Under the pieces are notes generated by a model. It saw only the letters and a program-made list of their open reading frames with translations. It had not been told where the DNA came from and made no database searches. 46,842 bases of DNA from Streptomyces hydrogenans (GTDB taxonomy: Bacteria > Actinomycetota > Actinomycetes > Streptomycetales > Streptomycetaceae). The translations under genes were made by a program, and so were the position numbers. The stretch lies in contig NZ_BNBS01000064.1 of the NCBI RefSeq assembly GCF_014656075.1, positions 1 to 46,842 on the forward strand. Reading direction: 5' to 3'. Below are positions 41,132 through 46,842 of this stretch, piece by piece; the stretch's first letter is position 1; every line of letters begins with the position of its first letter.

Positions 41132-41431
41132 TCAGGCCGGCGGCTGCTCGCGGTAGCCGGCCAGGCCCTCGACGGTCTTCGACGCGTAGAACTCGGTGAT
41201 CCGGTACGCGCACACGCCCTCGGCGCTGAAGGGGTCGGCCGCCGCGATCCGCTCGATCGCGGCCCGGTCGACCCCGGCGGCCAGGATCACGCCGCCGTCG
41301 CGCGGGTTCTTCCGCCCGGACGCGAGGAACACCCCGGCGGCGTACTGCTCGTCCAGCCAGGCGATGTGCGCGTCCATGAGGGCGTCGGCCCGCTCGACGG
41401 GCGCGGTGTAGGTCAATTCCAGTACGAACAT
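41132..41431 (-). CDS. YciI-family protein
   Basis: The 99-residue protein has the YciI (DGPF-related) fold pattern: ALMDAHIAWLDEQYAAGVFLASG and a His-Asp-type pair, then AADPFSAEGVCAYRITEF. These small ferredoxin-like-fold proteins are often called dehydrating or stress enzymes, but their function is largely unknown. TAGCCT (41439-41444) lies 7 nt before the ATG and there is no Shine-Dalgarno. It may share a promoter region with no other gene. Confidence 0.88.
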   Translation of the reverse strand: MFVLELTYTAPVERADALMDAHIAWLDEQYAAGVFLASGRKNPRDGGVILAAGVDRAAIERIAAADPFSAEGVCAYRITEFYASKTVEGLAGYREQPPA

Positions 41432-41466
41432 GCGTGCAAGGCTACCGGCGGGGCCCGCCGGGACGA

Positions 41467-42027
41467 TCAGCCCCCGAGGGTCTCGGCGGCGGTCTCGAAG
41501 CGGTGCTCGGTGGGCTTCAGGACCTCGTACAGGTACCCGAAGTAGGAGGTCTCCGCCGTGCCCGTGAGCACCGCGTGGAGGAAGGCGGCGCAGCCCGGGC
41601 CGTGGTGCTCCCAGAGCGGGCCGCGCCCCTCGTTGTAGAGGACCGGCCACTCCTCGGGCGGGATGCCGGGCCGCACCAGCCAGTACAGGAACGCCCCGGA
41701 GCCCTCCTCGAACGCCCACGGCACCACGCGCGCGCCGGGCTCCTCCAGCTCCTCGGGCCGCTCCTCGCCGACGTCGTCCCACAACGAGGCCAGGATCTCG
41801 TCCCGTTCGGCCGCCTGCGCGAGCAACAGGCAGTCCGCGCGCGCCGACTCCGGGGCGAGCAGCCACACCGTCGAGGTGAAGATCCCCGCGCCGTACGTCT
41901 CGACCAGCAGCTTGTAGTCGGCGGGCAGCGGCACCCCGAGGGCGCCCTCCACCTCCGCCCAGTCCACGGCGGGCGGGGGATCGGCGGGCGGCGGGCAGAG
42001 GCGCACGAGGGCGTCGATCGCGGTCAC
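41467..42027 (-). CDS. SMI1/KNR4-family protein
   Basis: The 186-residue protein has the SMI1/KNR4 signature: WAEVEGALGVPLPADYKLLVETYGAGIF near the N-terminus, then FLYWLVRPGIPPEEWPV, and a C-terminal FLHAVLTG. In bacteria many members are immunity proteins against contact-delivered toxins, but no toxin gene is adjacent. It is a solitary member. TACCGT (42035-42040) lies 7 nt before the GTG start. It is divergent from endonuclease V, with only 43 bp between the two starts. Confidence 0.85.
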   Translation of the reverse strand: MTAIDALVRLCPPPADPPPAVDWAEVEGALGVPLPADYKLLVETYGAGIFTSTVWLLAPESARADCLLLAQAAERDEILASLWDDVGEERPEELEEPGARVVPWAFEEGSGAFLYWLVRPGIPPEEWPVLYNEGRGPLWEHHGPGCAAFLHAVLTGTAETSYFGYLYEVLKPTEHRFETAAETLGG

Positions 42028-42070
42028 GGCGGGGACGGTACCCCAGGCCGCCCGCCGTAGGGTGACCGGC

Positions 42071-42760
42071 ATGGCGATCATCGGGGTTCCGGCGGACTGG
42101 CCCGCCGACGAGGCGGCGGCACTGGCCGTCCAGCACGCGCTGCGCGGACGGCTCGTGCTGGACGAGGACGGGCCGCCGGTGGGGGAGGGGCACGTCACCG
42201 GTCTCGACGTGGCCTACGACGACGCGCGCGACCTCGTCGCCGCGGCCGCCGTGGTCCTCGACGCCGGGACCCTGGAGGTGGTCGAGGAGGCCACCGCCGT
42301 GGGACGGGTCTCCTTCCCGTACGTGCCGGGGCTGCTGGCCTTCCGGGAGATCCCCACGGTGCTCGCCGCCCTGGACGCGCTCACCGCCGACCCCGGCCTC
42401 CTGGTCTGCGACGGCTACGGCCTCGCCCACCCGCGCCGGTTCGGGCTCGCCGGCCACCTCGGCGTGCTCACCGGCCGGGTCTCGATCGGCGTCGCCAAGA
42501 ACCCCTTCACCTTCTCCTACGAACAACCCGGCGGCGAACGGGGCGACTTCACCCCGCTCCTCGCCCAAGGGGAGGAGGTCGGAAGGGCGTTGCGCACCCG
42601 GCGCGGGGTGAAACCCGTCTTCGTCTCGGTCGGACACCGGATCTCCCTGGCCAACGCCTGCGCGCACACCCTCGCGCTCACCCCGCGCTACCGGATCCCC
42701 GAGACCACCCGGCGCGCCGACGCGCTCTGCCGGCGGGCCCTCGCGGAGGCGCGCGGCTGA
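42071..42760 (+). CDS. nfi: endonuclease V (deoxyinosine 3' endonuclease)
   Basis: The 229-residue protein has the endonuclease V signatures: the catalytic GLDVAYDD (Asp), YVPGLLAFREIP (Tyr and Glu), LLVCDGYGLAHPRRFGLAGHLGV (Asp, Gly and His), and IGVAKNPF. The enzyme cuts DNA one base 3' to deoxyinosine formed by adenine deamination. TAGGGT (42058-42063) is 7 nt before ATG 42071, with no Shine-Dalgarno. The upstream GTG at 42062 lies within that hexamer and is unlikely to be the start. Confidence 0.93.
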   Translation: MAIIGVPADWPADEAAALAVQHALRGRLVLDEDGPPVGEGHVTGLDVAYDDARDLVAAAAVVLDAGTLEVVEEATAVGRVSFPYVPGLLAFREIPTVLAALDALTADPGLLVCDGYGLAHPRRFGLAGHLGVLTGRVSIGVAKNPFTFSYEQPGGERGDFTPLLAQGEEVGRALRTRRGVKPVFVSVGHRISLANACAHTLALTPRYRIPETTRRADALCRRALAEARG

Positions 42761-42820
42761 GTACCGGCTGAGTAGCCGTACGGATGCCCGCTGTCAGACC
42801 CGCACGGCACAGTGATCCCC

Positions 42821-42961
42821 ATGGCCACCCCCGTCACCACGGGCCCCCGCCGTCGCTCCGGCGGCCGCGCGCTGCCCGTCGTCCTCGCCGTCGCCGCGCT
42901 CTCCGCGCTCGCCTGGACCTGCGCCATCCTGTACGTGCTCGCCGACTGGACCACGGGGTGA
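42821..42961 (+). CDS. 46-aa single-pass membrane peptide
   Basis: This short frame encodes 46 residues: a basic N-terminus with Arg-Arg-Arg, a hydrophobic helix at about residues 18-41 (LPVVLAVAALSALAWTCAIL, then YVLA) and a short DWTTG tail. G/C is very frequent at third positions. Its TGA overlaps the GTG start of the next gene (GTGA), so translation is coupled to the VOC protein. No family is recognised. The short hydrophobic product could anchor or regulate its partner. Confidence 0.65.
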   Translation: MATPVTTGPRRRSGGRALPVVLAVAALSALAWTCAILYVLADWTTG

Positions 42962-43338
42962 ACGGGCGGCTGCGGTGCGTCGTGCTGGACTGCCCCGACG
43001 CCTTCGGACTCGCCCGGTTCTACCGGGAGTTGCTGGGCGGCGAGGTCGACGCCCCCGATCCGGGGCTGGCCGTGGGCGCCGGCTCCGCCGTGCTGCGCGA
43101 CGCGCACGGGCCGGTCCTCGCCTTCCAGGACGTGGCCGACCACCGGCCGCCCGTATGGGGCGCCCCCGAGCAGCAGTTCCTGCTGGACATCCGGGTCCCG
43201 GACCCGGCCGCCGCCCACGAGGCGGTGCTCGCCCTCGGAGCCGTACCGCTGAGCGGCACGGACGCGGCCGAGGGCGCGGCGTCGTGGCGGGTCTACGCCG
43301 ATCCGGCCGGGCACCCCTTCCGGCTCATGGGGCCCTGA
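42958..43338 (+). CDS. VOC-family (glyoxalase/bleomycin-resistance-like) protein
   Basis: The 126-residue protein has the paired beta-alpha-beta units of the VOC fold: RCVVLDCPDAFGLARFYRELLG at the start, then LAFQDVADHRPPVW, and the closing YADPAGHPFRLM. Members bind metals or drugs (glyoxalase I, dioxygenases, bleomycin-binding proteins). The closing region keeps a His near the end, which may be a metal ligand. GTG at 42958 overlaps the stop of the small membrane peptide. I reject a longer start at 42784 because it reads through that gene in another frame. Confidence 0.85.
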   Translation: MNGRLRCVVLDCPDAFGLARFYRELLGGEVDAPDPGLAVGAGSAVLRDAHGPVLAFQDVADHRPPVWGAPEQQFLLDIRVPDPAAAHEAVLALGAVPLSGTDAAEGAASWRVYADPAGHPFRLMGP

Positions 43339-43391
43339 AGCCCCTCCGCGCCCCGGCTTTGACCGGCGCGCGCGGTGGGCAGGATGAGCGG

Positions 43392-43826
43392 ATGGACCTG
43401 CACACGACCCCCCGACGGCTCGTCTCCTCCGGCTCGCCGCTCGAACCGGAGATCGGCTTCTCCCGCGCGGTACGGCACGGCCCGTACGTCTCCGTCGCCG
43501 GTACGGCCCCGATCGCGCCCGACGGCACCACCTCCGCGCCCGGCGACGTCTACGCCCAGACCGTGCGCTGTCTCGACATCGCCGAGGCCGCCCTGCGCGA
43601 GGCGGGCGCCCGCCTCGCCGACGTCGTCCGCACCCGTGTGATGCTCACCGACGCCACCACCTGGCGGGAGGCCGCCCGCGCCCACGGGGAGCGGTTCGCC
43701 GGGGTCCGTCCCGCCTGCACCTTCGTCGAGGTGTCCCGGTTCATCGACCCCGCCTGGCTGGTCGAGATCGAGATCGACGCGATCGTCGCGGAGCACACCG
43801 CGCCCGCCGACATGGTCGGCTGGTGA
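43392..43826 (+). CDS. RidA/YjgF-family protein
   Basis: The 144-residue protein has the RidA pattern: SPLEPEIGFSRAVRHGPYVS, then VAGTAPIAPDG, QTVRCLDIAEAALREAGA, VVRTRVMLTD and a C-terminal PACTFVEVSRF...LVEIEIDAIV. RidA proteins deaminate reactive imines such as 2-aminoacrylate; the catalytic Arg is conserved in the VRTRVML segment. Related clades have other roles. CAGGAT lies 6 nt before the ATG and no Shine-Dalgarno is visible. Confidence 0.9.
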   Translation: MDLHTTPRRLVSSGSPLEPEIGFSRAVRHGPYVSVAGTAPIAPDGTTSAPGDVYAQTVRCLDIAEAALREAGARLADVVRTRVMLTDATTWREAARAHGERFAGVRPACTFVEVSRFIDPAWLVEIEIDAIVAEHTAPADMVGW

Positions 43827-43935
43827 GTCCGGGGCCGCCGGGTCACCGGCCGGCGGCACACCGGCCGTTCCGGAGCCCCGCCGGCGGCTGACCACCGACG
43901 GGACTCCGGCGCGCGGGCCGCCGGCCGTCCGGACA

Positions 43936-43955
43936 CGCGCCGGTCGACCGGCGCG
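43936..43955. terminator. palindromic hairpin between convergent genes
   Basis: CGCGCCGGTC-GACCGGCGCG is a perfect 20-bp palindrome. It lies between the RidA and enoyl-reductase-like genes, close to the latter's stop. It could form a stem with a TCGA loop and end that transcript. Confidence 0.5.
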
Positions 43956-43970
43956 CCCCCGGCCCGCCCG

Positions 43971-45188
43971 CTACTCCGCGTGCGCCACCCGGAAGCGGAG
44001 TCCCGCCGCCCGGAGCCGGGTGATGAGCGCGTCGCCCATCGCCACCGCCGTCGTGACCTGGCCCGCCGTCTTCGGCAGCGGGTCCAGGGCGAGGCAGAGC
44101 GCGGACTCGGCCAGCATCTTCGCCGTCTCGTCGTAGCCGGGGTCGCCGCCCGACACCTCGGTGAAGACCCGGCGTCCGCCACCCTCGCCGACGAAGCGGA
44201 CCGTGAACCAGCTGCGGGAGCGCCGCTCGGCGGAGGGGCCGCTGCCCGCCGCGTACCGGTCCATCAGCCAGCGCCGCGCGGCGGGCACCTGGGCCGCGGT
44301 GACGGCCGCGCCCAGCGCCGCCGTGCCGCCGAGCGCCATCGGCAGCGTCTTCACCGAGGCGTAGTGGCGGTAGCGGAAGTCGGGGCCGTACCGCTCCAGG
44401 GCGGCGGCCGACCGGGCCACCACCTGCGGGTCCAGGGTCGGCAGCGGCAACGCCCAGGTGCCCGTCTCGGTGCTGAACCGGGGCGCGCCCAGGGGCGCGT
44501 GGGCCCGCCGGCCGACCAGCCGGGGCGCGTGCAGGCGGCGGTCGCGGGCCGCCCGCAGCATCTGCCGGCCGCGTCCGAAGGCGGTCAGCGCGGAGGCGAA
44601 GGTGCCGCCGGAGAAGACGGCGCCGGCCCGGACGAAGCCGTCGACGCGCAGCGGTACGCCCTCCGGCAGCCGCTCCACGGTGAAGAGCACGCCGAGGTCG
44701 TGCGGCACCGAGTCGAAGCCGCAGGCGTGCACGATCCGGGCGCCGGTCTCCCGGGCCCGGGCGTCGTGGCGGACGTACATGAGGTCGACGAACTCGGCCT
44801 CGCCGGTCAGGTCGAGGTAGTCGGTGCCGGCGTCCGCGCAGGCCGCGACCAGGCCCTCGCCGTACCAGACGTACGGGCCGACGGTGGAGGCCACCACCCG
44901 CGCCGCGCCGGCGAGCGCGCGCAGCGACACGGGGTCCTCCGCGTCGGCGACCAGCAGCGGCAGTCCGGCGAGGTGCGGTCGGCCGGCGGCGAGCCGGTCC
45001 CGCAGCGCCGCCAGTTTCGCGGGTGAGCGTCCGGCGATCGCCCAGCGGCACCCGGCGGGGGCGTGCTCGGCCAGATACTCCGCGGTCAGCTCGCCCACGA
45101 ACCCGGTCGCCCCGTAGAGCACCACGTCGTACGGCCGCGCCCCCGTCTCCCGGCCGGCCTCCCGCCCCGCGTCCGCCCCTGTCTCCAT
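43971..45188 (-). CDS. saccharopine dehydrogenase-like / trans-acting enoyl reductase family
   Basis: The 405-residue protein begins with a Rossmann motif (VVLYGATGFVGELTAEYLAEH). It continues with WAIAGRSPAKLAALR, ASTVGPYVWYGEGLV, YLDLTGEAEFVD and HACGFDSVPHDLG, the set that defines the enoyl-reductase-like saccharopine dehydrogenase family (Rv2449c/Rv2953 type). The mycobacterial relative Rv2953 reduces enoyl groups for lipid synthesis. ATG at 45188 has GGAG ten nt upstream. It is divergent from the acyl-CoA genes, so a lipid role is plausible. Confidence 0.88.
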   Translation of the reverse strand: METGADAGREAGRETGARPYDVVLYGATGFVGELTAEYLAEHAPAGCRWAIAGRSPAKLAALRDRLAAGRPHLAGLPLLVADAEDPVSLRALAGAARVVASTVGPYVWYGEGLVAACADAGTDYLDLTGEAEFVDLMYVRHDARARETGARIVHACGFDSVPHDLGVLFTVERLPEGVPLRVDGFVRAGAVFSGGTFASALTAFGRGRQMLRAARDRRLHAPRLVGRRAHAPLGAPRFSTETGTWALPLPTLDPQVVARSAAALERYGPDFRYRHYASVKTLPMALGGTAALGAAVTAAQVPAARRWLMDRYAAGSGPSAERRSRSWFTVRFVGEGGGRRVFTEVSGGDPGYDETAKMLAESALCLALDPLPKTAGQVTTAVAMGDALITRLRAAGLRFRVAHAE

Positions 45189-45283
45189 CGAGCCCCACTC
45201 CCGTCCCTCGGCGTCGTCGTCGGCGGAGGATAGCGGACCGGGCCGCCCCACCGAATTTCCAAGCGCTTGCTCGGCCGGGGGGC

Positions 45284-45312
45284 TTGTGCCGAGTGGAACA
45301 CGTTCCTAGCAT
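45284..45312 (+). promoter_or_regulatory. promoter of CoA-transferase operon
   Basis: TTGTGC (45284-45289), a 17-nt spacer and TAGCAT (45307-45312) fit a housekeeping promoter. The start of transcription would be near 45319. Confidence 0.6.
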
Positions 45313-45317
45313 CTTCG

Positions 45318-45340
45318 GTGTTACATCATTGGTGTCACAC
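45318..45340 (+). promoter_or_regulatory. operator-like inverted repeat at the transcription start
   Basis: GTGTTACA (45318-45325) and TGTCACAC (45333-45340) match at seven of eight positions around a 7-nt spacer. It covers the predicted start site, a position suited to repression, for example by a TetR-type fatty-acid regulator. Confidence 0.5.
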
Positions 45341-45354
45341 ACTCTGGGGGCTCG

Positions 45355-46524
45355 ATGCAGACGAGGCAGACCGAGCGGACCGGCCCGCTCGCCGGTGTCC
45401 GGGTCGTGGAACTCGCCGGCATCGGCCCCGGCCCCTTCGCCGCCATGCTCCTCGCCGACCTCGGCGCCGACGTGGTCCGCGTCGACCGTCCCGGCGGCGC
45501 CGGCCTCGGCGTCGACCCGGCCAAGGACCTCACCAACCGCAACAAGCGCTCGGTCCTCCTCGACCTCAAGTCCCCCGAGGGCCCCGCCGCCGTCCTCGAC
45601 CTGGTCGAGCGCGCCGACGTCCTGGTCGAGGGGTACCGCCCCGGCGTCGCCGAACGCCTCGGCGTCGGCCCCGAGCCGTGCCTGGCCCGCAACCCCCGGC
45701 TCGTCTACGGCCGGATGACCGGCTGGGGCCAGGACGGGCCGCTCGCCCACACGGCGGGCCACGACATCGGCTACATCGCCGTCACCGGCGCCCTCGGCAT
45801 GATCGGCCCCGACCCGGACGGCCCGCCGACCGTCCCCGCCAACCTCGTCGGCGACTACGCGGGCGGCTCGCTCTACCTCGTCATCGGCGTCCTCGCCGCC
45901 CTCCAGCACGCGCGGACGCACGGCGAGGGCCAGGTCGTCGACGCGGCCATCGTGGACGGCACCGCCCACCTCACCAGCATGATCCACGCCATGCTCGCGG
46001 CCGGCGGCTGGCAGGACCGGCGCGGCTCGAACCTCCTCGACGGCGGCTGCCCCTTCTACGGCGTGTACGAGACCTCCGACGGCGGCCACATGGCGGTCGG
46101 CGCCCTGGAGCACCGCTTCTACGCCGAGTTCGCCCGCCTTCTCGACCTCCCGGACGCCGACGGCCTGCGAGGCGACCTCGCCCGCTGGCCGGAGCTGCGC
46201 GAGGCCGTCGCCGCGCGCTTCCGGAGCCGTACGCGCGCGCAGTGGACCGAGGTCTTCGAGGGCACCGACGCCTGCGTCGCCCCCGTCCTCTCGCTCCGCG
46301 AGGCCCCCGGCCACCCGCACCTCGCGGCCCGCGCCACCTTCGCCGAGCACGGCGGGCTGGTCCAGCCGGCCCCCGCGCCCCGCTTCTCCGCCACCCCCGG
46401 CACGCTCCGCACCGGACCCGCCCTGCCCGGCGCCGACACCGCCGAGGTCGCCCGCGACTGGGCCGTGCCCGCCCTGCGCCCCGCCCCGGACGTCCCGCCC
46501 ACCCAGGAGTCGAAGACCGCATGA
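45355..46524 (+). CDS. CaiB/BaiF-type CoA transferase / alpha-methylacyl-CoA racemase
   Basis: The 389-residue protein opens with GVRVVELAGIGPGPFAAMLLADLGADVVRVDRP (about residues 14-46) and has KRSVLLDLKSPEG, HDIGYIAVTGALGMIG and NLVGDYAGGS with the likely catalytic Asp. LDGGCPFYGVYETSDGGHMAVGALE is the racemase-type segment, so alpha-methylacyl-CoA racemase is the best guess. It epimerises 2-methylacyl-CoA for beta-oxidation. Its stop overlaps the start of the acyl-CoA dehydrogenase gene (ATGA), forming a degradation operon. Confidence 0.9.
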   Translation: MQTRQTERTGPLAGVRVVELAGIGPGPFAAMLLADLGADVVRVDRPGGAGLGVDPAKDLTNRNKRSVLLDLKSPEGPAAVLDLVERADVLVEGYRPGVAERLGVGPEPCLARNPRLVYGRMTGWGQDGPLAHTAGHDIGYIAVTGALGMIGPDPDGPPTVPANLVGDYAGGSLYLVIGVLAALQHARTHGEGQVVDAAIVDGTAHLTSMIHAMLAAGGWQDRRGSNLLDGGCPFYGVYETSDGGHMAVGALEHRFYAEFARLLDLPDADGLRGDLARWPELREAVAARFRSRTRAQWTEVFEGTDACVAPVLSLREAPGHPHLAARATFAEHGGLVQPAPAPRFSATPGTLRTGPALPGADTAEVARDWAVPALRPAPDVPPTQESKTA

Positions 46525-46842
46525 AGCGCACGCTCTACACCGAGGACCACGAAGCCTTCCGGGCGGTCGTCCGCACCTTCCTGGAGAAGGAGGTGCTGCC
46601 CCACTACGAGCAGTGGGAGAAGGACGGCATCGTCTCCCGCGAGGCGTGGCGCGCCGCCGGCCGCCAGGGCCTCCTCGGCATCGCCGTCGAGGAGGAGCAC
46701 GGCGGCGGGGGCAACCCCGACTTCCGGTACGCCTCCGTCCTCGCAGAGGAGTTCACCAAGGCCGCCGCGCCGGGCCTCGCCATCGGCCTGCACAACGACA
46801 TCATCGGCCCGTACCTCACCAAGCTGGCCACCGAGGAGCAGC
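46521..46842 (+). CDS. acyl-CoA dehydrogenase (5' part, cut by window end)
   Basis: About 107 residues are present and the frame runs off the window. The N-terminal helical domain is typical: EDHEAFRAVVRTFLEKEVLPHYEQWE, then GLLGIAVEEEHGGGGNPDFRYASVLAEEF. The complete enzyme should be ~380 residues and oxidise acyl-CoA with FAD. It is translationally coupled to the upstream racemase-like gene; AGGAG lies 12 nt before the ATG, inside that gene. Confidence 0.9.
   Translation, partial: MKRTLYTEDHEAFRAVVRTFLEKEVLPHYEQWEKDGIVSREAWRAAGRQGLLGIAVEEEHGGGGNPDFRYASVLAEEFTKAAAPGLAIGLHNDIIGPYLTKLATEEQ

Noticed and set aside
42784..42957. Longer start for the VOC protein
   Set aside because: It would run through the small membrane peptide gene in a different frame; the GTGA overlap start gives a normal VOC length.

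Overview
The window reads as a chromosome segment of a Streptomyces or a close relative. Base composition is very GC-rich with near-saturated G/C at third codon positions. GTG starts are frequent. Lineage markers are present: an SsgA-like cell-division protein, a WhiB-like protein, two XRE/DUF397/ATP-binding modules and one rare TTA (bldA-type) leucine codon. About 50 genes are packed on both strands. I see no insertion sequence, prophage, CRISPR array, rRNA or secondary-metabolite cluster, so this looks like ordinary core-to-accessory chromosome.

Layout. 0-5 kb: a small orphan protein, an integral-membrane alpha/beta hydrolase, an LtrA-like membrane protein, a four-helix membrane protein and an XRE regulator. 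5-11 kb: pterin dehydratase, methyltransferase, an ABC-F ribosome-protection-type ATPase with an unusual leader (7797-7920), an NmrA-like reductase divergent from an AraC regulator, and a His-rich methyltransferase. 11-17 kb: ricin-type lectin and aldo/keto reductase, acyl-CoA synthetase, LysR regulator divergent from an SBF-like transporter. 17-21 kb: isochorismatase-like protein coupled to a 2Fe-2S protein and facing fdhD, then a KAS III enzyme, and a secreted membrane-anchored protein followed by a class F sortase. 21.6 kb: tRNA-Leu(GAG) with promoter and terminator. 22-26.5 kb: a methyltransferase and the first XRE/DUF397/ATP-binding module with a DUF574 methyltransferase. 26.5-31 kb: GH4 glycosidase, YchJ-like protein, and an EmrB-type exporter carrying a C-terminal winged-helix-like domain.

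31-34.8 kb: divergent genes for the ligase and polymerase parts of a split LigD end-joining system, a WhiB-like protein, and an acyl-ACP desaturase with a 33-bp operator-like dyad. 35-36.8 kb: a second XRE/DUF397 pair divergent from a degenerate ATP-binding protein with the TTA codon. 36.8-39.3 kb: a second ABC-F gene with a ~200-nt leader, and the SsgA-like gene. 39.3-46.8 kb: a CDGSH-type iron-sulfur protein with an altered ligand motif, an Asp-box propeller, YciI, SMI1/KNR4, endonuclease V, a 46-residue membrane peptide overlapping a VOC protein, RidA, an enoyl-reductase-like protein, and a CoA-transferase/acyl-CoA dehydrogenase operon cut by the window end.

The most interesting signal is the first ABC-F leader. 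It holds an apparently leaderless 8-codon ORF. Its last codons are perfectly complementary to the ABC-F ribosome binding site, and a strong GC hairpin lies between them. This is the arrangement expected for drug-sensing ribosome-stalling control. A second theme is a promoter pattern repeated through the window: a TANNNT hexamer 6-7 nt before a start codon that has no Shine-Dalgarno sequence, which indicates many leaderless mRNAs. All function calls come from motif recognition by eye; no database search was possible.
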